NCBI GenBank assembly: GCA_900540235.1
Contig: UQEY01000008.1
Span: 1 to 56,871, forward strand
From: an uncultured Eubacteriales bacterium
GTDB lineage: Bacteria > Bacillota > Clostridia > Oscillospirales > Acutalibacteraceae
Reading direction: 5' to 3'
DNA length: 56,871 nt
A program made the translations under genes and the position numbers. Below, piece by piece: positions 40,349 through 47,922 of this stretch (position 1 is its first letter; each line of letters begins with the position of its first letter). Below the pieces are notes generated by a model. It was not told where the DNA came from. It did no database searches and saw only the letters and a program-made list of their open reading frames with translations.

Positions 40349-40745
40349 TTTCACCTCCGAATTCAAAATTTGTTTTAAAGGTAAATTCACTTTTCAAAAC
40401 TACGGCTTTGGCATATTTTGAATATTCGCATTTGTAGCTTTTTATCGAAACGATATCGCAGTCGCTGCTTACTCTGCAAATATTGTAAAAAATCGTTTTG
40501 GCAAAGTCGGCATTGATATGCGGCACATATATATCGGCACGAATACTTGCTTCTCCGCTTTTGGCGTTGTCGCCTATTTCACAAGGAGAAAACTGTGTGC
40601 TTCCCAAATAAAGCGCAACGACATTTTGCTTTATCTGACCCGAATACGAGGCATTCGCAAAAGGCTTGACGATTTTTATATCTTTAAAAAAGTCATCACT
40701 TTTAAGCTTTTTGGCAAATTCATTAACAAATAAATCAATATTCAT
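40335..40745 (-). CDS. phage head-tail completion protein (XkdJ-position)
   Basis: 136 residues from ATG 40745 (AAGGAGG site, overlapping the upstream stop). Helical N-terminus DLFVNEFAKKLKSDDFF, then alternating strands (VVALYLGS, IRADIYVPHINADFAKTIFYNI, KSYKCEYSKYAKAVVLKSEF), typical of small tail-terminator/completion proteins between capsid and tail genes. Exact family not certain. Confidence 0.65.
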   Translation of the reverse strand: MNIDLFVNEFAKKLKSDDFFKDIKIVKPFANASYSGQIKQNVVALYLGSTQFSPCEIGDNAKSGEASIRADIYVPHINADFAKTIFYNICRVSSDCDIVSIKSYKCEYSKYAKAVVLKSEFTFKTNFEFGGESGGR

Positions 40746-41091
40746 CGTATTTTGCCTCCTTAACTTCTCTTGCAATTCCCGTAAAATAAATAACTTCATT
40801 ATTTATTTTCACACTGTTTCTTCGCATAAAAGAAAACTTTTTGCCGTCAACGATAAGATTTGCATCATCGCTCAAAGAAGTAATATCGTGCGTAAGAGGT
40901 CCGATATACAAATAATATCTTCCCTCGCATATGCCAATCATACTGACATCATCGTCAAACATACTGCTCTTTCTTCGCCATAATGATTCAAGAAAACATT
41001 TAAACGGCATAGAAGTCCAGTTACCGTCACTCAAAACTGCATTGCTGCCTGTTTTGTCAATCTGTCTTTTTATAATGTTCGATATGTTCAT
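40735..41091 (-). CDS. phage head-tail connector protein (XkdI-position)
   Basis: 118 residues: GNWTSMPFKCFLESLWRRKSS then a short beta-rich domain (CEGRYYLYIGPLTHDI, KINNEVIYFTGIAREV). The fold and position fit a small adaptor or stopper protein below the portal, but I recognise no named family. Overlaps the next gene by 11 bp. Confidence 0.65.
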   Translation of the reverse strand: MNISNIIKRQIDKTGSNAVLSDGNWTSMPFKCFLESLWRRKSSMFDDDVSMIGICEGRYYLYIGPLTHDITSLSDDANLIVDGKKFSFMRRNSVKINNEVIYFTGIAREVKEAKYDEY

Positions 41092-41092
41092 A

Positions 41093-41449
41093 TCAAATCA
41101 CCTCAAACGCAAAGCTTTCATCTTTTAAAAAAGCCGAACACTTTGCAAGGGCAAAGTCGCATATTGCCCTTGCATTGTCCAACGCTTCGCCGGTGTCAAG
41201 CGAATATGATATATCGCCGGCTTTAAATGATGAAATACCGTCTGACTGATTTGTAAGAAGACACTGATAATATGCTCTTGCCGCACAAAGAAATACTACG
41301 CACGCTTTGTTTTCATCCTCTTTATTTTTAAGAAGTGAACTTACATATTCTGCCTCAGCTTCCATAAACGGTTCAAACTGCTTTGCTTCTTCTTCGCTGT
41401 AAGATGAAAGAATAATAAAATCTTTTTTTATCAAACTTAAATCAGTCAT
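41093..41449 (-). CDS. phage head-tail adaptor (XkdH-position)
   Basis: 118 residues, mostly helical (EEEAKQFEPFMEAEAEYVSSLLKNKEDE, CVVFLCAARAYYQCLLTN, NARAICDFALAKCSAFL). Position right after the major capsid gene and the helical pattern match gp6/gp15-type adaptors that bind the portal. The family assignment is by context. Confidence 0.65.
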   Translation of the reverse strand: MTDLSLIKKDFIILSSYSEEEAKQFEPFMEAEAEYVSSLLKNKEDENKACVVFLCAARAYYQCLLTNQSDGISSFKAGDISYSLDTGEALDNARAICDFALAKCSAFLKDESFAFEVI

Positions 41450-41463
41450 TTATTCACCCTGCC

Positions 41464-42453
41464 TTACGCTTTTTTAAGCATTTTGCAAGCGTCGGTATAA
41501 AGCGCATTGAAGCCCACGATAGTCGATACGCTTGCTCTTTCAAGCTGGCAATCAATAAGCTTGTCAAACTCGGTTGTGACATCGCTTGCAATAACTCTTT
41601 CGATTGTATAATTTCTGTCAAGACCGAAAACAACATTATCTTCAAGCTTGTCGGAACAAAGCACTTCTGCGCCAAAAGGCGTAATCATTCTGCCGGTGCC
41701 GTGAAAATCAAGACCTGCGTTTGCATCTCTGAATTCAGGCATTTTAAGTAGCTTTGCATATGTGTTATAGTTCATAATTAAAGTTGTAAGCTTAAACGGC
41801 GATACCGCATTGTAAAGATTTACAAGGTCGCCGTATTCAAGATCGGTACCCTCAATATTTACAACGCCGAGCTGTTCTTCAGGGAGCGCTTCAAATGCAG
41901 TTTCAAATTCCATATGCATAATATTTTCACCGATACGCTTGAGAGCAAGTGAAAATACATCAAGCTTTTGAAACTTAATTGCCTCGTATGAAGCAGAAAT
42001 AATCTTGCCGTACTTTTTAAGCTTTGTAAGATTTGAACTTACTTTAATCTCAACCGTTTCAAGCTTGCCACCCTCATTAACAGCGGTAAAGCTTGTCATT
42101 TGGTCACTGTCTTCAAGCGACAAAGACCTGTAATCGAGTGAATCAACATATGTAGTTGTTGCAATGATTTTGTCAACAGTACAATCATCCTGCATACCAA
42201 GCTTGATTGAACGGGAAACAAATTCAGGGAAGAGAGCTGCAGAATCGGTTGTTTTAAAAAACTTTGAAACCGTGTCGCAATCTCTGCCCGAAACCTTGAT
42301 GTTAAATCTCTTGAGCTGTCTTTCATAGGCGTCAAGACCCTCAAGCGGTGTGCCTGCATAGTTTTCAGATGGGTCAAGTTCCTCAAGAGCCTGTGTGAAT
42401 GATTTACCGGTTGTGTATAAACCTTTTTCAATTTTGATAGTATCGTATGCCAT
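41464..42453 (-). CDS. phage major capsid protein (XkdG-like)
   Basis: 329 residues of the HK97-fold group: an N-terminal helical arm (GLYTTGKSFTQALEELDPSE), the E-loop/P-domain part (LGMQDDCTVDKIIATTTYVDSLDYRS, then YGKIISASYEAIKFQKLDV), and an A-domain with TTLIMNYNTYAKLLKMPEFRD and PFGAEVLCSD. Complete length. GGAGG-site start. Confidence 0.85.
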   Translation of the reverse strand: MAYDTIKIEKGLYTTGKSFTQALEELDPSENYAGTPLEGLDAYERQLKRFNIKVSGRDCDTVSKFFKTTDSAALFPEFVSRSIKLGMQDDCTVDKIIATTTYVDSLDYRSLSLEDSDQMTSFTAVNEGGKLETVEIKVSSNLTKLKKYGKIISASYEAIKFQKLDVFSLALKRIGENIMHMEFETAFEALPEEQLGVVNIEGTDLEYGDLVNLYNAVSPFKLTTLIMNYNTYAKLLKMPEFRDANAGLDFHGTGRMITPFGAEVLCSDKLEDNVVFGLDRNYTIERVIASDVTTEFDKLIDCQLERASVSTIVGFNALYTDACKMLKKA

Positions 42454-42471
42454 AAATAAATTCCTCCTAAA

Positions 42472-43431
42472 TTATAATTTGTATTGGTTTACCGAATTGT
42501 TTGCTTTATCTTCACTTTTGATTTGAAGATTTGCTGTTTTTTCTCTGTTTGACTGAGAAAAAGCTTTTTTAAATGATAAAAGTTCTTTTGGTGTCATAAC
42601 CTGCGCTATGCCTGAAAAGGTTTTTATGTCCATTGAAGGCATATTTGTTGCGCAAAGTCTTACAACCTCATCGCAAAGGCTTTTCCTGTACTCTCTGCCA
42701 AGTTGCGCTTCGTCCTGAAGTTCGTTGATATAATCAACAATCTTATCTGCCTGACTTTTGGTCAGCACCGTATCATCTTTCATATTTTTAAAAGTGTTAA
42801 CTATTTCATCTGCACTGTTAAAACCGCACAAGTCAAACGCTTTTGTCACGCCTGCACCACGCTGAGCCGGTACCGCAACAAAACTGAACTCGTATGCGTC
42901 GGTAATATCCTCCAAAACCGAGCAAGCCTTTTTGCCCTTATATTCTTTGCCCAAAATATGCTCGCATCTGTCTTTTCTTCTGTCACCGCCGCAAATACTG
43001 CAAGTCGATTTTGATGAAGAACAGGAAATGGAAACTTCCTTTTTAATTCCTGCGTCAATCTCCGTGATAAACTGCTCGTTGGCATCGTTTTTAACCATAT
43101 ATGCTTTTGCTTTAAGGCAATAGTAATCTTCGCCGTCAGCCGTTTTTTTACCGTCGATTTTTTCAACCCATGTATCAAAAATTCTTGCTCTTTGGTCGCT
43201 TGATTTCATCGAATGGTCGCTTATACCCGTTTTGCCGACAAAAAGGGTTTTTAGCTGATTTAACGCACCGAGCGAAAACTTTTCATAATCTCTGTCGATA
43301 TCGTTGTCGCAAAGAACAACATCAAAGGTATAAAGACTGTCCTTATCAAATTCACGCCTTGTAAACGAGTTGATTTTTTTCATATCCTCGTCGGTCGCAT
43401 CATAACTTTTTTCAATATATCCTGTTGTCAA
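42472..43431 (-). CDS. prohead protease/scaffold protein with zinc-knuckle (XkdF-like)
   Basis: 319 residues. Protease part with DHS (72-74, His73) and EVSISCS (132-138, Ser), the Herpes-like prohead protease pair, and an inserted Cys/His knuckle (Cys144, Cys147, Cys156, His158) as in XkdF. The C-terminal half is a helical scaffold. TTG start, overlapping the portal stop, with AAAGGAG upstream. Confidence 0.82.
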   Translation of the reverse strand: MTTGYIEKSYDATDEDMKKINSFTRREFDKDSLYTFDVVLCDNDIDRDYEKFSLGALNQLKTLFVGKTGISDHSMKSSDQRARIFDTWVEKIDGKKTADGEDYYCLKAKAYMVKNDANEQFITEIDAGIKKEVSISCSSSKSTCSICGGDRRKDRCEHILGKEYKGKKACSVLEDITDAYEFSFVAVPAQRGAGVTKAFDLCGFNSADEIVNTFKNMKDDTVLTKSQADKIVDYINELQDEAQLGREYRKSLCDEVVRLCATNMPSMDIKTFSGIAQVMTPKELLSFKKAFSQSNREKTANLQIKSEDKANNSVNQYKL

Positions 43432-44555
43432 TTATTTAACTCCTTTCTGATTTTCTCCGCCTGAACCGTGTAAAGCTGAGCCTTAGCAAGCTCACACTCA
43501 TCTTGAAGCGTAATCTTTTTCCACTCAACTTTTGCTTCGTAAGGCAAGCCATTAAGCGCAAGATACATATTACCTATCTTTTTAATTACAGGTTCAAGAA
43601 TTCGTCTGTACGATTCAAGCTCGGTTGTCAAAATATCTGCCTGCTGCGTGCTCATTCGCTCTGTTGATGACCAACTGAGTCCCAACATAAACGGCGGAAG
43701 TCCTGTTTTTGCAACTATCTGTTCAAGAAGCTGCTTGACCGGAATTTCACTGTCGAGCACCGCATTGTCTGCACCTATAACTTTAACGCTCACATCCCCA
43801 ACGGCAACAAAGTCTTTTACCGTGTTGCTGTCCATTGCGTCTTTCCAAGCCTTTGCAACGGTTTTGGCGGTTTCTCCCGCATTTGAATAAGTGCCGTTAT
43901 TTTCAGGCTTACAAACCACAGAGTACCTTATGTTTCCTGCGTGCTTCCAGTTTTCGCCGATAGTGTTATAAATTTCAAGCAAAATATCGCTTATAAACGG
44001 CAAACCTTTTAGCAAACTCGTCCCGCACAAATCACCCGGCTGAGGGTTCAAAACGGAATACAAAACCAAATTAGGTCGACCGAGTTTTGTGCCGTAATTG
44101 TAAAAGTCAACATCAATACCGTTAGCCGCTCTTTTAAGTTCAATAGACGAAAGCTCACTGTTATAAAGGGCATATATTCCCTCATCGCAAAGTACTATTT
44201 CGCCTATCGCCGTGCCGAAAGTTAAAAGCTGATTAAGATAATTTGAAATAAAGGCGGTTATTCCTTTTTGATTACCGCCGACATTGATTGACTCAAAATA
44301 TGAATTCATCATATCGTCAACCCTTTCATTTCCGGTATCAAACTTAAAACCTTCGCAAAGCCTTACTATTTTGTTGATTGCAACATCCAAAATAGGTACT
44401 GCGTTTCTAAGCTCAACATAAACTCTTGATTCGCCGTTAATCGGCATATAACTTGAAAGCTGATAATAAGGATGAGCACTGCCGTTTGATGTTTGAACAG
44501 CGCAGGCAATATCAGAATTTTGACTTTTCTTTTTCCTCAAATCTAAAATTCCCAT
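43428..44555 (-). CDS. phage portal protein (XkdE-like)
   Basis: 375 residues: VPILDVAINKIVRLCEGF, YLNQLLTFGTAIGEIV, GENWKHAGNIRYSVV, AKTGLPPFMLGLSWSSTERMSTQQADIL and a C-terminal LNGLPYEAKVEWKKITLQDE, the typical portal wing, stem and crown order. Forms the DNA channel and docks terminase. Short for a portal but with all core motifs. Confidence 0.88.
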   Translation of the reverse strand: MGILDLRKKKSQNSDIACAVQTSNGSAHPYYQLSSYMPINGESRVYVELRNAVPILDVAINKIVRLCEGFKFDTGNERVDDMMNSYFESINVGGNQKGITAFISNYLNQLLTFGTAIGEIVLCDEGIYALYNSELSSIELKRAANGIDVDFYNYGTKLGRPNLVLYSVLNPQPGDLCGTSLLKGLPFISDILLEIYNTIGENWKHAGNIRYSVVCKPENNGTYSNAGETAKTVAKAWKDAMDSNTVKDFVAVGDVSVKVIGADNAVLDSEIPVKQLLEQIVAKTGLPPFMLGLSWSSTERMSTQQADILTTELESYRRILEPVIKKIGNMYLALNGLPYEAKVEWKKITLQDECELAKAQLYTVQAEKIRKELNN

Positions 44556-44558
44556 ATC

Positions 44559-45818
44559 TTAATTCCTTTCTATCGCAACGGAAGCAAAAGAATTATTTTG
44601 TTTATTCGGCGATAAAACCGTTGCAACAAAATATCTTATGTCGTCCATTGCATGGTCGTTTTCTTTTTTTACCGCATCTTTTCTTATACTGTCATCCCAG
44701 CGATAAATTGAAAATTCTCTTATTGCGTCACTGCAAAAGGGAGAAATATAAATTTCTTCGTCTTTTAATGCTTGGCAAACTCGGTTAATACCTGAAAGAA
44801 CATCATTGTCAGCTTTTATAACCTTGTATTTGCCATGCCTTAAAACTGTTTGAATAAAAGATGCGGCAGACGGGTCAATTATCAATGCCTCGATTTTTTT
44901 ATCCTTTGCAAGTTCTTCAAGATGAGCGTAATATTCTTCATCCGTTTGCTGCATACCGTTATCTCTGCCCGAATAGTAATATTCGTCAACTCTGTACCAC
45001 TTGCCTGCGCTCTCTCCCCAAAGTCCGAGTGAAAACGGGTTTACCGTGCCGTAATCACACGAAAGGTAGTAGCGACTTGTTTTGCCTTGACACATTTTTA
45101 TATGCCTTTCGGCAGAAAACATAGGATACACAAGACCTTGAGCCGTGACCCATTTACCCTCAATAAAGCGTTCATAAAAAGCACCGGAATAAAGACCTTT
45201 ATACCTTTCTTTAACGCTTTGCGACAGTGAGGGGTTGTCGTCCATAGTGAAATGGATATACAAAACATTTTTTTCTTTGGCTTTTTTTATCCATTCCATA
45301 TAAAACCAATGGTAGGGATGCTCGGGATTGCAGTTAAAAAAGTACTTTGCATTTTCAAGCGAGCAACGAGCCAATGCCTGTTCAACAAAACTGCGTGGCA
45401 TAAGCGCAACCTCATCAAGCATAACGCCACCCAATGTCATACCCTGAATGAGTGATGCACTCGATTCATCTCTTCCGCCGAAAAGATAGTAATTATTTGT
45501 CACACCGTCTTTTGAAACAGTAAGCACATTTCTGCTTATCCTCAAATCACATTTAAAGCCAAGTTCGTTAAGAGTGGGAATGAGCGGAGTAACAACATTT
45601 CGTCTGAGCGAAGATATTGTTTTACCGCAAAGTGCAAACGAAGTGTCGCAAAAGTTATAAAACGACCAACAAATAAACGAGATACCCATACAAAGCGTTT
45701 TGCCGCTTCTTACCGCACCGTCGCAAATTATTCCGTTTTTGTCTGACACTCCGCTTTCCTTGCACCACCAATTAAGTACCGCAAGCTGCTTACTTGAAAA
45801 AGGAACAAATTTACTCAT
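44559..45818 (-). CDS. terminase large subunit (XtmB-like)
   Basis: 419 residues from ATG 45818 (GGGGAGG site); a longer frame upstream is not needed. ATPase: Walker A GAVRSGKT (34-41), Walker B VMLDE (132-136), coupling region FNCNPEHPYHW. Nuclease: YLSCDYGTVNP (Asp255) with LIIDPSAAS and HAMDDIRYF acids downstream. The packaging motor is intact, so DNA packaging is expected to be functional. Overlaps the small-subunit gene by eight bp. Confidence 0.92.
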   Translation of the reverse strand: MSKFVPFSSKQLAVLNWWCKESGVSDKNGIICDGAVRSGKTLCMGISFICWSFYNFCDTSFALCGKTISSLRRNVVTPLIPTLNELGFKCDLRISRNVLTVSKDGVTNNYYLFGGRDESSASLIQGMTLGGVMLDEVALMPRSFVEQALARCSLENAKYFFNCNPEHPYHWFYMEWIKKAKEKNVLYIHFTMDDNPSLSQSVKERYKGLYSGAFYERFIEGKWVTAQGLVYPMFSAERHIKMCQGKTSRYYLSCDYGTVNPFSLGLWGESAGKWYRVDEYYYSGRDNGMQQTDEEYYAHLEELAKDKKIEALIIDPSAASFIQTVLRHGKYKVIKADNDVLSGINRVCQALKDEEIYISPFCSDAIREFSIYRWDDSIRKDAVKKENDHAMDDIRYFVATVLSPNKQNNSFASVAIERN

Positions 45819-46146
45819 CATATTCCTCCCCGTACTGTCCACGACTTGCTTTTGCACTTTTTTCAAGCGCTTCATAAAAAGAAGTAGGTTTTTTGCACTC
45901 CTGCTCGCTGACAAGTTCCCTGATTTTGTCGATTGCCTTTAATCTGTCGAAAAATTTAATTTCCATCCCTCCGCCTTTAGGCCGCTTGATTTCGCTGACA
46001 TTAAATAAATCAAGCTTAGGCAGTTTACGGAGTATTTCTTCTTCGTCTTCAAAAAGCAGACCGACCGCATCGGTAATATCTCCGAATGCAAGCTTCCTAA
46101 GTCCGTCGCATACCTCCTTTTGGCTTATCTTTTTCGTTCGTGACAT
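45811..46146 (-). CDS. terminase small subunit, short form (XtmA-like)
   Basis: 111 residues. It matches the C-terminal oligomerisation part of Terminase_2-type small subunits (FNVSEIKRPKGGGMEIKFFDRLKAIDKIRELV). The N-terminal helix-turn-helix that recognises pac DNA is absent or reduced to about 40 residues (KISQKEVCDGLRKLAFGDITDAVG). That loss would relax packaging specificity, a hallmark of gene-transfer agents, but this is inference. GGAGGTG precedes the ATG. Confidence 0.75.
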   Translation of the reverse strand: MSRTKKISQKEVCDGLRKLAFGDITDAVGLLFEDEEEILRKLPKLDLFNVSEIKRPKGGGMEIKFFDRLKAIDKIRELVSEQECKKPTSFYEALEKSAKASRGQYGEEYDE

Positions 46147-46182
46147 TTATACACCTCCAAACCGTATTTGCAGGGATAAAAG

Positions 46183-46213
46183 AAAAAACTCCCTACACTA
46201 ACAGCGTGTAGAG
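46183..46213 (-). terminator. attenuator-like hairpin in the phage operon leader
   Basis: On the minus strand CTCTACAC-loop-GTGTAGGGAG followed by TTTTTT, between the upstream region and the terminase start, with no gene before it. It would stop transcription unless antitermination occurs. Confidence 0.6.
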
Positions 46214-46220
46214 AGCAAAA

Positions 46221-46310
46221 TATAGCTTCAAAATGCTATAAAAAGGTCAAAATTTCTTCAAAAAAATTTATTTTCCCCGTTTTATTCAAATTATGCACAT
46301 TTTGCGCATA
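46221..46310. promoter_or_regulatory. operator-like palindromes upstream of the phage operon
   Basis: TATGCACA-TTT-TGCGCATA (46292-46310, one mismatch) and TATAGC-N8-GCTATA (46221-46240). They lie between the ABC gene's terminator and the attenuator hairpin and could bind the operon's regulator. No promoter with both good hexamers was found on the minus strand; TTGACC at about 46251-46246 is the best -35. Confidence 0.4.
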
Positions 46311-46353
46311 GAGCGATTGCACAAAATATTCAAATAATTTTTTTGCAGAAAAA

Positions 46354-46376
46354 AACGCCGAGTAAAACTCAGCGTT
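46354..46376 (-). terminator. terminator of the ABC ATPase gene
   Basis: Minus strand AACGCTGAG / CTCGGCGTT stem (one mismatch) followed by TTTTTTT. Confidence 0.85.
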
Positions 46377-46455
46377 CATCTGAAAAAATATGTATAGGTC
46401 TGCGTCACCCGACAACCCGATACTATTATTGCTTTTATAATTATTTAAAAAACAC

Positions 46456-47202
46456 TTATCCCTCATCAATAGGGTTCTTGCTATCTTTCTTAGACTCTCT
46501 GCCGTACTTTTCCTCGTAGCCCGGATTGATATAGTCCTCAACAAGCTTGCCGTCACGAATACGAATAACTCTTTCAGCTTCTTCCGCAATTTCATTATCG
46601 TGGGTGATAACAATTACGGTTCTGCCCTCGTCTTTAAGCTCGTGCAAAATTGCCATAACTTCCTTTGTTGACTTTGTATCAAGGTTACCGGTAGGTTCAT
46701 CGGCTAAAATCACAGGAGGTCTTGCCGCAATAGCTCTTGCAACCGCAACACGCTGTTGCTGACCGCCCGACATTTCCGCCGGCAAATGATTCATACGACT
46801 TCCAAGACCAACACGCTCAAGCGCATCCTTTGAAATTTCCCTTCTCTCCTGCTTCGACATACCACGATAAACAAGCGGAAGTTCAACATTTTCAAGCGCA
46901 GTAAGCGAAGAAATAAGGTTAAAGCCTTGGAAAATGAAACCGATTTCCTCGTTTCTGATGGCACTCATTTGGTCGTCGGTCAAATCGTCAACAAGCTTAC
47001 CGTTTATATAATATTCGCCGTGAGTAGGTGTATCAAGCAAACCGAGCATATTCATAAGCGTCGATTTACCCGAACCCGACTGACCGATAATGGCAACGAA
47101 TTCGCCCTCGTCAATAGTAAGTGAAACGCCGTCAAGCGCATTAACTTGATTTTCACCCGGATTATATATTTTGTATACATCACGCACTTCAATAAGATGC
47201 AT
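46456..47202 (-). CDS. MacB/LolD-type ABC transporter ATPase
   Basis: 248 residues: Walker A IGQSGSGKSTL, Q-loop FIFQGFNLI, signature MSGGQQQRVAVARA, Walker B ILADEPTGNLD, switch His ITHD. The SALTALENVELPL-type region and length match the MacB/LolD/FtsE-like group that pairs with FtsX-like permeases. No permease is adjacent, so it probably serves one encoded elsewhere. The C-terminal extension (NPGYEEKYGRESKKDSKNP) is charged. GGAGGTG start. Confidence 0.9.
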   Translation of the reverse strand: MHLIEVRDVYKIYNPGENQVNALDGVSLTIDEGEFVAIIGQSGSGKSTLMNMLGLLDTPTHGEYYINGKLVDDLTDDQMSAIRNEEIGFIFQGFNLISSLTALENVELPLVYRGMSKQERREISKDALERVGLGSRMNHLPAEMSGGQQQRVAVARAIAARPPVILADEPTGNLDTKSTKEVMAILHELKDEGRTVIVITHDNEIAEEAERVIRIRDGKLVEDYINPGYEEKYGRESKKDSKNPIDEG

Positions 47203-47329
47203 AAGTACACCTCCGATTTCAATTTACAAATAGTATATTATGATATTACAAGATATAATCAAAAAAGTCAAGTGAATATTTATTATTATATTGTAAACAT
47301 TAATTATATAAATAAAAAAGGGTGATTTT

Positions 47330-47773
47330 ATGAGTATCAGCAAAGACGATTACAGCAAAATGACCGATAAAGCAAGTCCAAACTCGCCAAAGCTTTTAAA
47401 TTGCATTAAAGCATTTCTTTTCGGCGGTGCAATTTGCCTTTTGGGTCAGGTTTTTATGACAATTTTTGAAAATGCAGGCTTAAACGAAAAAGAAACATCA
47501 TCCGCAACTTCAAGCGTATTAATTATTATTACCGCAATACTTACCGGTATCGGAGTTTTTGACAAAATCGCAAGGCAGGCAGGCGCCGGCACAATCGTGC
47601 CGATTACCGGTTTTGCAAACAGCGTTGTGTCACCGGCGCTTGAATTTCAACACGAAGGTTTTATTCTCGGCACAGCCGCCCAAATGTTTACAATCGCCGG
47701 ACCGGTTATTGTTTACGGCACCGCCACATCATTCCTTTACGGTCTTATTATTTTTATATTTAAGCTTTATTAA
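47330..47773 (+). CDS. spoVAC: stage V sporulation protein AC
   Basis: 147 residues with four membrane helices (about 26-50, 64-84, 90-105, 115-145) and the family signature AGAGTIVPITGFANSVVSPALEF, followed by GTAAQMFTIAGPVIVYG. SpoVAC forms a channel in the spore inner membrane for dipicolinic acid movement. Normally part of spoVAC-AD-AE; here it stands alone, followed by a palindrome and a GH31 gene. Confidence 0.93.
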   Translation: MSISKDDYSKMTDKASPNSPKLLNCIKAFLFGGAICLLGQVFMTIFENAGLNEKETSSATSSVLIIITAILTGIGVFDKIARQAGAGTIVPITGFANSVVSPALEFQHEGFILGTAAQMFTIAGPVIVYGTATSFLYGLIIFIFKLY

Positions 47774-47776
47774 ATC

Positions 47777-47799
47777 GGTGGGCAAACTTTGTTTGCCCA
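47777..47799. repeat. palindrome GTGGGCAAAC/GTTTGCCCAC
   Basis: Ten-bp arms and a three-base loop just after spoVAC; no T run. May terminate spoVAC weakly or be a REP-type unit. Confidence 0.55.
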
Positions 47800-47922
47800 C
47801 TATACGCAAATTCATACATATAGCAATTATGCATAAAATTATTTTATATTATTCTTTACTTTTATTGATATTTGCTATAATATATAATTATATTATTATA
47901 TTTAATATTTGGAGATAATGCT

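Noticed and set aside
43428..46146. Ordinary temperate prophage
   Set aside because: No integrase, repressor, replication, tail-shaft or lysis genes flank the structural operon on either side; the tRNA-Pro element has its own boundaries and does not include it.
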